Positions 1-6,493 of a stretch of DNA of 11,827 nucleotides are shown piece after piece (position 1 is the stretch's first letter; each line of letters begins with the position of its first letter). The DNA is from Myxococcales bacterium. Its GTDB lineage: Bacteria > Myxococcota > Bradymonadia > UBA7976 > UBA1532. A model generated the notes under the pieces. It was not told the DNA's origin. It was given only the letters and a program-made list of their open reading frames with translations, and did not search any database. A program made the position numbers and the translations under genes. Location of the stretch: contig JAGQJJ010000055.1 of the NCBI GenBank assembly GCA_020430675.1, positions 1 through 11,827 of the forward strand, read 5' to 3'.

Positions 1-144
1 CGAGCCCTCGCCGTCGACGGTGCGCAGGCGGTCGAGCACCTGCTGGGCGGTGCGCACGAAGTCGCCGCTGTCAAAGCCATCAAAGCGGTCGGCGTCGAGC
101 GCCGAGCCGGCGCCGTCGACGGTGATCAGCTTGGCGAGCACCTG
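1..144 (-). repeat. 34-residue tandem repeat, second copy truncated by window edge
   Basis: Residues 193-226 and 227-240 of the leftmost gene share the pattern QVLxxLxTVDGxGS with a period of 34 residues. The first copy continues through LDADRFDGFDSGDFVRT. The second breaks off at the window edge after TVDGEGS. More copies probably lie to the left. Confidence 0.7.
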
Positions 145-720
145 CGCGGGCGTGTCGGGCGAGCCGTTGCCGCCCGCCGGCCCCTGCGGCCCCACCGGAC
201 CCGCTGGCCCCGCCGGCCCCTCGGGCCCCGCCGGGCCGCGCAGGCCGCTCGGATCGCCCACCCATTGACCCTGCGCGTTGATCACCGGGCGGCCGGCCAC
301 CGTGACGCTGGTCGGGTGCACATCGCCGATGGCGTCGAGCGCCACGTCAGCGACAAACGCTGCCGGCACCTTGCGCAGCGGCGTGCGCGGCACCAACTCG
401 TCGCCGCGGTCGATGCTGAGCCCCATGTACAGGTTTGGCTGGCGGAAGATCGCGCCGTCGAGCGCCTGCTCGCTGCCGATGGCGATGGCGTAGTAGCCGT
501 CGAAGAAGGGCACGGCGGCGTGGGTCTCGTCGAAGAGCACGTTGCCGCCGTCGGCGGCGTCGTAGAACCGCACGCGAATGCGGTGCACGTCTTCGAAGGG
601 CCGGCCGGCGTTGTCGGTGATGAGGCCCTCTTGGATGATCTGATTGGGCAATGCCCAGGCCACAATGGGCAACAGCATGGCCAGTGCCCAGACAAGGCGA
701 GGCAGGGGTCGGTCCATCAT
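1..720 (-). CDS. Secreted collagen-like repeat protein, N-terminal part (cut by window edge)
   Basis: This is an open frame of 240 codons from ATG at 720 running off the left edge, so the C-terminus is missing. A GGGAGGAG ribosome site (726-733) precedes a double ATG (720 or 717). Residues 1-23 form a signal peptide (hydrophobic LVWALAMLLPIVAWA, likely cut after A-W-A). Residues 24-155 look like a beta-rich secreted domain, with EDVHRIRVRFYDA and an aromatic FFDGYYAIAIG segment. Residues 159-185 are nine Gly-X-Y triplets, mostly GPx. After them a 34-residue unit with TVDGxGS and LDADxFDGFDS starts at residue 193 and restarts at 227. I recognise this architecture from secreted myxobacterial proteins of unknown function. 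A surface or fibre-like role is an inference. The gene reads the same way as the operon upstream but is 72 bases from it and probably has its own promoter. Confidence 0.85.
   Translation of the reverse strand, partial: MMDRPLPRLVWALAMLLPIVAWALPNQIIQEGLITDNAGRPFEDVHRIRVRFYDAADGGNVLFDETHAAVPFFDGYYAIAIGSEQALDGAIFRQPNLYMGLSIDRGDELVPRTPLRKVPAAFVADVALDAIGDVHPTSVTVAGRPVINAQGQWVGDPSGLRGPAGPEGPAGPAGPVGPQGPAGGNGSPDTPAQVLAKLITVDGAGSALDADRFDGFDSGDFVRTAQQVLDRLRTVDGEGS
166..246 (-). repeat. Collagen-like Gly-X-Y triplet run
   Basis: These bases encode nine consecutive Gly-X-Y triplets (residues 159-185 of the leftmost gene), with proline in most X positions: GPA, GPE, GPA, GPA, GPV, GPQ, GPA, flanked by GLR and GGN. 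Runs like this can form a collagen triple helix in bacterial surface proteins. Nine triplets is short, so trimer formation is plausible but unproven. Confidence 0.8.
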
Positions 721-725
721 GGCCG

Positions 726-733
726 CTCCTCCC
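726..733 (-). promoter_or_regulatory. Ribosome binding site of the collagen-like gene
   Basis: GGGAGGAG on the minus strand lies 5 bases before ATG 720 and 8 before ATG 717. It fixes the start to one of these two adjacent codons. A weak -10-like TACACT lies at 750-755, with no convincing -35 box. Confidence 0.7.
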
Positions 734-792
734 GTAAAATTGTCCTGCCAGTGTAGTGCCCCGACCCGGGCCCGCGAAATGGGGCCGCCGGA

Positions 793-1662
793 TCACCGGC
801 TGTCGCGGGCCGCGAAGCCGAGCAGTCGGGCGAGGCTCGGCCCGTCGGGCACGGTGGTCGCGGCGTGGCCGATGACTTCGCGCAAGAGCACGATCGATCG
901 CCCGCGGGCGCGCAGCTCGTCGACCGCGCGGCCGGCCCGCAAGAACGTGGAGTGATAGAAGTTTTTGTCGATCCACAGCAGGGCGTGCCCGTCGCGCAGC
1001 GTGGTCGTTGCCGGCATGGGCAACGTGGCTTCGCGCACCTGAAGCTGCCGCGCGTCGATCTCGGCGTCGGTCAGCGCGTAGTGGTCGTCGAAGTCGGCTT
1101 GGCGGAACAGATGGGCAAACTCGGGCCGCACCGTGCCGGTGGCGTCCTCCAGGTGGGCGCGGGGCACAAAGTGCACGTCGAGCACCTCGCCGGACCGCTC
1201 CAGGCCCAGGTCGCAGACCAGGCGGTAGGCATGCGGGCGATGGGGCGAGTCCTGGTGGTAGAAGCGCGGAAATGAGCGCGCCTTCTGCACCGAGGGCGTG
1301 ATCGAGAACAGCAGGCGCTCGCCTTCGCCCCGCAGCGCGGCGCTGATCGCCGCGAGGCGCGCAGCGACCGCGATCAATATGGGGCAATCGGCCCGATCAA
1401 GCCGATCGGCGCCGTGGCCGCTCGCCGTGCCCCACGAGAGCTGCGCTTCGGTCTCGGCGAGCAGAATCTCGGTGTAGTGCGGCGCTGCGGGGTTGAATCG
1501 CGCGCGCTGGAGGGCTTGAAGCTCGGCGACCAGCGCGGCGACTTCGGTGGCGTCGAGCACCGCCGCGTCGAGCAATGCACCGGCGCGCAGCGCCGCGGCA
1601 AATCGCTGGGCTTCGGTCTGATCGGGGGTCTGCGTCAGGTCGACGTGTTCAACCCGCAGCAC
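793..1662 (-). CDS. Unrecognised protein, possible 2-oxoglutarate/Fe(II)-type dioxygenase fold
   Basis: The protein has 289 residues, starting at GTG 1662, five bases after the pntB stop, so it is probably the third gene of the pnt operon. No strong ribosome site is visible and translational coupling to pntB is likely. I do not recognise a named family. The C-terminal half has features of cupin-fold Fe(II)/2-oxoglutarate oxygenases. A possible H-x-D pair (H136, D138, in FYHQDSPHRPHAYRL) is followed by a later His (H237, in LLWIDKNFYHSTFLR). Several arginines (R242 to R255) could bind the co-substrate, although their spacing is not textbook. The N-terminal 110 residues are Ala/Leu-rich and helical, without a signal peptide, so a cytoplasmic location is expected. 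The enzymatic assignment is an inference; a conserved hypothetical protein is the safe reading. Confidence 0.8.
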   Translation of the reverse strand: MLRVEHVDLTQTPDQTEAQRFAAALRAGALLDAAVLDATEVAALVAELQALQRARFNPAAPHYTEILLAETEAQLSWGTASGHGADRLDRADCPILIAVAARLAAISAALRGEGERLLFSITPSVQKARSFPRFYHQDSPHRPHAYRLVCDLGLERSGEVLDVHFVPRAHLEDATGTVRPEFAHLFRQADFDDHYALTDAEIDARQLQVREATLPMPATTTLRDGHALLWIDKNFYHSTFLRAGRAVDELRARGRSIVLLREVIGHAATTVPDGPSLARLLGFAARDSR

Positions 1663-1667
1663 TGCTG

Positions 1668-3113
1668 TCAGATCATCGCCCGCGCCCGCAGCGCGCCCAC
1701 GAGCTGGTTCATGGTGTCGCCCGCGTCGCCAAAAAGCATGCGGGTGCGCTCGTGGTAGAACAGCGGGTTGTCGACGCCCGCGTAGCCGGTGCTGCGCCCG
1801 CGCTTGAAGATGATGGTGCGCGCGCTCTTCCAGGCTTCGAGCACCGGCATGCCATAGATCGGGCTGCTGGGATCGTCGAGCGCGCCGGGGTTGACGATGT
1901 CATTGGCGCCGATGACCAGCACCACATCGGTCTTGGGGAAGTCTTCGTTGATCTCGTCCATCTCAAGGACGATGTCATAAGGCACGTTGGCTTCGGCGAG
2001 CAGCACGTTCATATGGCCCGGCAGCCGGCCCGCCACCGGGTGAATGCCGAAGCGCACGTTGGTCTTGCGCGCCCGCAGCATGCGGGTCAGCTCGTTGACC
2101 GCGTGCTGCGCCCGCGCCACCGCCATGCCATAGCCGGGCACGATGATGACTTCGCGCGCGGCCATCAGCTCCTTGATCGTGGTGTCGACGTCGGTCTCGA
2201 CCACCTCGCCCGGTTCGCCCTCGGCCCCGTCGCGCCTGGCGGGCGCGGCCGCCTCGCCGCCAAAACCGCCGAAGATCACGTTCCAGATCGAGCGGTTCAT
2301 CGCCTTGCACATGATGTAGCTGAGGATGGCGCCGCTCGAGCCGACCAGGGCCCCGGTGACGATGAGCAGGTCGTTCTGCAACATGAAGCCGGCGGCCGAG
2401 GCCGTCCAGCCCGAGTAGCTGTTGAGCATCGACACGACAACCGGCATGTCGGCGCCGCCGATGGCCATCACGAGGTGCACGCCGAGCACGCCGGCGAGAC
2501 CGGTCATGATGCTGAGATAGAGCAGCCCGTCGCTGCGCACCATCTCGGTGGTGACCGGGTCGAACGGCGAGCCGTCGCGGGCGTAGAGCACCGCGAGCGT
2601 GATCGAGCCGAGCAGCAGCGCCAGATTCAGGAAATGGCGCCCCGGCAGCAGCAGCGGCCGGCCCGAGACCTTGCCCTGCAGCTTGAAGAACGCGATGACC
2701 GACCCGGTGAAGGTGATGGCGCCGATGAAGATGTCGATGAAGATCTCGACCAGGAAGACCCCGCCGCCGTGGTCGAGGTGCATCTGCGGGTCGAGGTAGG
2801 AGGCGAAGCCGACCAGCACCGCCGCCGCGCCGACGAAGCTGTGCAGCAAGGCGACCATCTCGGGCATGGCGGTCATCGCGACGCGCGAGGCCATCAGCCA
2901 GCCGATCACCGCGCCGACGCCCAGCGCCGGGGCCAGCACCGCGTAAAGGTCGACCTGCGGCGCGGTCAGCGTGGCGATGGCGGCGATGCCCATGCCGACG
3001 ATGCCATACCAGTTGCCGCGCCCGGCGGTGGTCTGGCTGGAGAGCCCGCGCAGGCTGAGGATGAACAGGATGCTCGAGACGAGGTAGGCGACGACCAGCA
3101 GCGTGTAGATCAT
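1668..3113 (-). CDS. pntB: NAD(P) transhydrogenase subunit beta
   Basis: This is the 481-residue beta subunit of the proton-translocating transhydrogenase, which uses the proton gradient to reduce NADP+ with NADH at the inner membrane. The first 280 residues are a string of hydrophobic helices. They contain [18 protein letters not shown], where H91 corresponds to the proton-pathway histidine of E. coli PntB, and [15 protein letters not shown] around N231. After a charged linker (287-310), residues 311-481 form the NADP(H)-binding domain III, with [14 protein letters not shown] (326-339), [11 protein letters not shown] (400-410) and [15 protein letters not shown] (436-450). Length and motifs match the family and nothing is missing. 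ATG 3113 is preceded by AGGGGGG and lies 10 bases after the pntA stop, so the two are co-transcribed. The last bases run into the following dioxygenase-like gene. Confidence 0.97.
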   Translation of the reverse strand: MIYTLLVVAYLVSSILFILSLRGLSSQTTAGRGNWYGIVGMGIAAIATLTAPQVDLYAVLAPALGVGAVIGWLMASRVAMTAMPEMVALLHSFVGAAAVLVGFASYLDPQMHLDHGGGVFLVEIFIDIFIGAITFTGSVIAFFKLQGKVSGRPLLLPGRHFLNLALLLGSITLAVLYARDGSPFDPVTTEMVRSDGLLYLSIMTGLAGVLGVHLVMAIGGADMPVVVSMLNSYSGWTASAAGFMLQNDLLIVTGALVGSSGAILSYIMCKAMNRSIWNVIFGGFGGEAAAPARRDGAEGEPGEVVETDVDTTIKELMAAREVIIVPGYGMAVARAQHAVNELTRMLRARKTNVRFGIHPVAGRLPGHMNVLLAEANVPYDIVLEMDEINEDFPKTDVVLVIGANDIVNPGALDDPSSPIYGMPVLEAWKSARTIIFKRGRSTGYAGVDNPLFYHERTRMLFGDAGDTMNQLVGALRARAMI

Positions 3114-3123
3114 GACGCCCCCC

Positions 3124-4731
3124 TCACTTGCGGAACATCTTGAGCATGCGCTGCGTGACGAGGAAGCCGCCGGAGACGTTGATCGTCGCCAGCAGCACGG
3201 CGGCCGCGCCGAGCAGCACCGATGGATCGCCGATGCTGCCGTTGGCTTGCAGCAGCCCGCCGACCAGGATGATGCCGCTGATCGCGTTGGTGACCGCCAT
3301 CAGCGGGGTGTGCAGGGCGGGGGTCACGCTCCAGATGATCTGCCAGCCCACAAAGCAGGCGAGCACGAAGACGGTGAGGTGCTGGAGAAAGGCCAGGGGC
3401 GGGGTGATGCTGCCATCGGCGTATCCGAAGCGCAGCCCCAACCACACCGCGGCCAGCGCGATGCCGATGATCGCCGGCAAAGGCGAGCGGCCCTTGACCG
3501 GCGGCGTGGCTTCGGCGGCTTTGGGCGCTTCGACCGGCGCCGCGGCGATCGGCGCCGAGGGACGGTTGGCCGGGCGCGCCGGCACCGGCTTCTCGGGCGC
3601 TTTGTCGACCGCCGGCTCGACCTTGGGCGGCGGCCACATCTTCTCGCCATCCTGAAGCACCAGCGCGCCGCGCACGACCTCGTCGCTCAGGTCGACGTGG
3701 TAGTTCTCGCAGCGCCCCATGTCATCGAGCAGATGGCAGAGGTTGGTGCCATAGAGCTGGCTGGTGACCGTGGCCATGCGGCTCGGCAGGTCGGCCAGCC
3801 CGATGATGGTCACGCCGTCGTGCACCACCACCTCGTTGGGCACGGTGCACTCGCAGTTGCCGCCCTGCTCGGCGGCCAGATCGACCACCACCGAGCCGGG
3901 CTTCATGCGCTCGACCGCCCGCTTCTCCCACAGCTTCGGCGCCGGCCGGCCGGGGATGAGCGCGGTGGTGACCACGATGTCGACCTCGGCCGCCTGGGCG
4001 TAGAAGAGCTCCATCTCGGCGGCGATATAAGCCGGGCTCATCACCTTGGCGTAGCCGCCCCCGCCTTCACCCGACTCTTCGATCTCGATCTCAAGGAACT
4101 CGGCGCCCAGGCTGCGCACCTGGTCGCGCACCGCCTCGCGGGTATCGAAGGCCCGCACCACCGCGCCCAGCCCGCGGGCGGCGGCGATGGCGGCGAGCCC
4201 GGCGACCCCGGCGCCGATGATCAGCACCTTGGCCGGCGGCACGCGGCCGGCGGCGGTGATCTGGCCGGTGAAGAAGCTGCCGAAGTGGTTGGCCGCTTCG
4301 ACCACCGCGCGGTAGCCGGCGGCGTTGGCCATCGAGCTGAGCGCGTCCATCTTCTGCGCCCGGCTGATGCGCGGGATGCAGTCCATGGCGATGGCGGTGA
4401 TCTTGCGCGCGGCGAGCCGGGCGAGCAGCTCATCGTTCTGCGCCGGCCACAGGAAGCTGATCAGGTGGGCGCCTTCGCGCAGCGCGTCGACCTCTTCCGA
4501 CTCGGGCGGGCGCACCTTGAGCACCAGATCGCTCTCGCCGAAGATCGTCGCGGCGTCGCCGAGCGCGGCGCCCGCTTCCGCGTATGCTTCATCGGGGAAG
4601 CTGGCCCCCACGCCAGCCCCGCGCTCGACGGTCACCTCGAAGCCCCACTTGCGCAAACGGCGCACCGTGTCGGGCGTCCCGGCCACCCGGCGCTCCCCGG
4701 GGAACGTTTCCTTGGGAATGCCGATTCTCAT
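3124..4731 (-). CDS. pntA: NAD(P) transhydrogenase subunit alpha
   Basis: This 535-residue alpha subunit is of the undivided kind, with the soluble NAD(H)-binding domain and membrane part in one chain, as in E. coli. Other bacteria split it into two proteins. Residues 1-365 are domain [21 protein letters not shown] at the start, [20 protein letters not shown] (120-139), the Rossmann loop GAGVAG (173-178), and [15 protein letters not shown] (254-268). Residues 366-416 are a Pro/Ala-rich linker, longer than I recall for E. coli. Four membrane helices follow (about 418-433, 448-465, 474-493, 503-524), with the hallmark [16 protein letters not shown], and the chain ends in [12 protein letters not shown] 4731 has GAGGAT just upstream. 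It is the first gene of the operon and faces the GNAT gene across a 137-base divergent gap. Confidence 0.97.
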   Translation of the reverse strand: MRIGIPKETFPGERRVAGTPDTVRRLRKWGFEVTVERGAGVGASFPDEAYAEAGAALGDAATIFGESDLVLKVRPPESEEVDALREGAHLISFLWPAQNDELLARLAARKITAIAMDCIPRISRAQKMDALSSMANAAGYRAVVEAANHFGSFFTGQITAAGRVPPAKVLIIGAGVAGLAAIAAARGLGAVVRAFDTREAVRDQVRSLGAEFLEIEIEESGEGGGGYAKVMSPAYIAAEMELFYAQAAEVDIVVTTALIPGRPAPKLWEKRAVERMKPGSVVVDLAAEQGGNCECTVPNEVVVHDGVTIIGLADLPSRMATVTSQLYGTNLCHLLDDMGRCENYHVDLSDEVVRGALVLQDGEKMWPPPKVEPAVDKAPEKPVPARPANRPSAPIAAAPVEAPKAAEATPPVKGRSPLPAIIGIALAAVWLGLRFGYADGSITPPLAFLQHLTVFVLACFVGWQIIWSVTPALHTPLMAVTNAISGIILVGGLLQANGSIGDPSVLLGAAAVLLATINVSGGFLVTQRMLKMFRK

Positions 4732-4868
4732 GGATCCTCATCGCCTGCGGCGGTTCGCGAGTGTCTATCACGGCGCGCGGCGGAACGGGAGCAAAACCCC
4801 CGGCTCGCGGCGCATTGACCGCGCGTCGGCGCGCCTCGACGGGCCGGGTTGCGCTATGCTCCCGGCGC
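4732..4868. promoter_or_regulatory. Divergent promoter region between pntA and the GNAT gene
   Basis: This 137-base gap separates two divergent starts and must hold both promoters. For pntA, a possible -35 TTGCTC (4789-4794, minus) lies 18 bases from TGATAG (4765-4770), which is a weak match. GAGG of the ribosome site lies a few bases before ATG 4731. For the GNAT gene, TATGCT (4855-4860, plus) lies only 8 bases before its ATG, with no Shine-Dalgarno sequence in between. No clear operator palindrome is visible. The box assignments are guesses by eye. Confidence 0.45.
4855..4860 (+). promoter_or_regulatory. Possible -10 box of a leaderless GNAT transcript
   Basis: TATGCT ends 8 bases before ATG 4869, where transcription would start at or just before the start codon. 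No purine-rich ribosome site precedes the ATG, which fits a leaderless mRNA. No good -35 box is seen 17 bases upstream, so confidence is low. Confidence 0.35.
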
Positions 4869-5840
4869 ATGACGTGGCTCACCTTCGCCGAGCTGGACGC
4901 CCAGGCCGACGCCTTCGACGCCGAGGTCGCCCGCACCCCAGGCGTCGATCGCTTCTGTTCTTCAACGCCCTGGATCCTGCCCGCGCAGGCGGCCTTCTGT
5001 CCGGCCGCCGCGCCGCTGGTCTTCGCCGATCCGACCGGCTACGTGGCGATGATGACCGTGCCGGTCGGCAGCGGGCATCACGCGGCGGTGCCGCTCGAAG
5101 CGGGCTGGGGCCTCGCCGCGCCGTTTGCCGGCGCAAAACCCGAGGCGCTGATCGAGGGCTTCTTTTTGGCCCTGGCCGATCCGCCGACGCCGGTCGACGC
5201 CCTGTTTCTCTCAGGCCTGCCCTATCGCGGCATCTGGATGGACGCCGCCGCCCGCGTCTTCGCGCGCAACCATCGCCTGGGCATCGGCCAGACCTGCCAG
5301 CGCCGCGCGGCGCGCATCGATGACGGCCCCGAAGGCTTCCTGGGTCGGCGGTCTTCGCGTTTTCGGGCCAACCTGCGCCGCGCCGAGCGGGTCGCGCAGG
5401 CCGGGGGCGTGGTCTTCGAGCGCCATCGCGGCGGCGATGGCGAGGCGCTGTATCGGCGCATCCTGGCCATCGAGACGCGAAGCTGGAAGGGCCGAGAAGG
5501 GCAGGGCATCGACGGCGAGCCGACCTGCGATTTCTATCGCCGCATCATCAAGCGCCTGCTCGCCCGCGGCGGCCTGCGCGCCGTTTTTGCCACCCGCGAC
5601 GGCGCCGATCTGGCCTTTGTGTTCGGCGGCGTGGTCGACGGCACCTACCGCGGCCTGCAGGTCAGCTTCGACGCCGACCACACCGACCTGTCGCTGGGAA
5701 ATCTGGCGCAATGGGAGATGATCCGGCTGCTCTGCGAAGAGGGCGTGGCGACTTATGACCTGGGCACTGACATGCCTTACAAGCGCCGCTGGGCCGAACC
5801 CGGCCTGCAGACCGTGACGCTGGCGATCATGAACCGCTGA
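4869..5840 (+). CDS. GNAT-family acyltransferase, CelD/BcsL (FemAB-like) type
   Basis: The protein has 323 residues. ATG 4869 is chosen because the frame upstream lies antisense to pntA and its divergent promoter. Residues 160-310 match the acetyltransferase fold of the CelD/BcsL group: an Arg-rich entry (FRANLRRAERVAQAGG, 165-180), a helical YRRILAIETRSWKG (195-208), the strands LRAVFATRDGADLAFVFGG (236-254), and TYDLGTDMPYKRRWAE (295-310), whose YxLG...YKxRW ending is typical. The N-terminal half is probably the degenerate first GNAT lobe of this two-lobe family. No signal peptide or membrane segment is seen, so it is likely cytoplasmic. Relatives act in polysaccharide, peptidoglycan or lipid modification, but the substrate cannot be read from the sequence. 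It is monocistronic, followed by a GC hairpin. Confidence 0.88.
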   Translation: MTWLTFAELDAQADAFDAEVARTPGVDRFCSSTPWILPAQAAFCPAAAPLVFADPTGYVAMMTVPVGSGHHAAVPLEAGWGLAAPFAGAKPEALIEGFFLALADPPTPVDALFLSGLPYRGIWMDAAARVFARNHRLGIGQTCQRRAARIDDGPEGFLGRRSSRFRANLRRAERVAQAGGVVFERHRGGDGEALYRRILAIETRSWKGREGQGIDGEPTCDFYRRIIKRLLARGGLRAVFATRDGADLAFVFGGVVDGTYRGLQVSFDADHTDLSLGNLAQWEMIRLLCEEGVATYDLGTDMPYKRRWAEPGLQTVTLAIMNR

Positions 5841-5860
5841 GCGCCGTCGCCCCAACGCCG

Positions 5861-5885
5861 CCCCCGGGCATTGCTGCGCCGGGGG
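5861..5885 (+). terminator. GC hairpin after the GNAT gene
   Basis: CCCCCGG (5861-5867) and CCGGGGG (5879-5885) are perfect complements around an 11-base loop, 21 bases past the GNAT stop. No T-run follows, so as a factor-independent terminator it is weak. It also overlaps the possible -35 box of the next gene and could instead be regulatory. Confidence 0.35.
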
Positions 5886-5899
5886 GAGTGTTGTAGCGT
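5871..5899 (+). promoter_or_regulatory. Possible promoter of the ccmH-like unit
   Basis: TTGCTG (5871-5876) is separated by 17 bases from TAGCGT (5894-5899). This would give a leader of about 35 bases before ATG 5940. Each box matches the sigma-70 consensus at only about half its positions. The -35 box lies in the loop of the GC hairpin. Confidence 0.35.
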
Positions 5900-5939
5900 A
5901 CCCATCCGATGCGCCGCCGCGGCGGCCGCGAGGAGCCCG

Positions 5940-6470
5940 ATGCGATCCATGCTGCTCATTGTCTGGTGCCTGCTCGCCGCTCCGGCCGCGGCCCAGACCG
6001 AGCCCGCCGCGCCGCCCGCGCCGGCCGCGGCTGCGGCCGAGAGCCCCACGCCACCCGCCGATGAAGGCGCGATCGACGAGGCCAGCCGCCGCGTGCGCCG
6101 CATGGCCGACGAGCTGCGCAGCCCGTTCTGCCCCGGCAAGACCCTGATGACCTGCACCAGCAGCAACGCCTACGACCTGCGCAAAGAGATGCTGAACATG
6201 GTCAACGAGGGGTACGCCGACGATGAGATCATGCGGCTCTTGATCGAGCGCTACGGCGACCAGATCAGCAACCCGCCGCAGCCCTGGTACACCTTCTTTG
6301 TCCCGTTCCTGCCCTTTCTGGTGCTGGCCGGGCTGCTGTTCTGGCTGGTGCGGCGCTGGCGCAACCGAGGCGTCGCCGAGGCGCCCGCGCCCACGCTGCC
6401 CGAGGCCGGGGCCGATGCCGATCGCCTCGCTCGCCTGCGGGCGCGCGTCCGCGAGGACGTCGACCTTTGA
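5940..6470 (+). CDS. ccmH: CcmH-like cytochrome c maturation protein with altered cysteine motif
   Basis: The protein has 176 residues. ATG 5940 follows a clear GAGGAG site, and an upstream TTG would give an unlikely Cys/Arg/Ala leader. Residues 1-19 are a signal peptide (AAPAAAQ), followed by a Pro/Ala linker (20-42). Residues 45-112 are the CcmH/NrfF three-helix domain: ELRSPFCPGKTLMTCTSSNA, then DLRKEMLNMVNEGYADDEIMRLLIERYGDQI. One membrane helix follows (about 118-137), with a short basic cytoplasmic tail. CcmH helps hold apocytochrome c thiols reduced and feeds the CcmF haem ligase. In the classical LRCxxC motif the first Cys is replaced by Ser61; C64 remains and a further Cys sits at 72 (C-x7-C). 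I recall similar SPFCPG variants in other non-model bacteria. No other ccm gene except the next one is in view. It overlaps nothing and leads into the lipoprotein gene 23 bases later. Confidence 0.85.
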   Translation: MRSMLLIVWCLLAAPAAAQTEPAAPPAPAAAAAESPTPPADEGAIDEASRRVRRMADELRSPFCPGKTLMTCTSSNAYDLRKEMLNMVNEGYADDEIMRLLIERYGDQISNPPQPWYTFFVPFLPFLVLAGLLFWLVRRWRNRGVAEAPAPTLPEAGADADRLARLRARVREDVDL

Positions 6471-6493
6471 CCCCCAATCCGCTGAGGATCCCC

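Noticed and set aside
347..1387. A 346-codon minus-strand frame overlapping the dioxygenase-like gene and the collagen-like gene
   Set aside because: Arg/Ala/Pro-rich with no domain; it runs across two better-supported genes in another frame and over the ribosome site at 726-733.
1575..4818. Two long plus-strand frames (1575-3143 and 3112-4818) opposite pntB and pntA
   Set aside because: Asp/His/Arg-rich compositions made by reading pntAB backwards. The minus-strand proteins match a well-known family along their whole length.
4584..4868. Upstream extension of the GNAT frame
   Set aside because: The frame is open to 4584 but lies antisense to the pntA start and its promoter and adds a Pro/Arg/Ser-rich segment with no domain. 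ATG 4869 is the better start.
5871..5939. Extended start (TTG) of the ccmH-like gene
   Set aside because: It would put a Cys/Arg/Ala-rich leader before the signal peptide. ATG 5940 has a GAGGAG site and begins a proper signal peptide.
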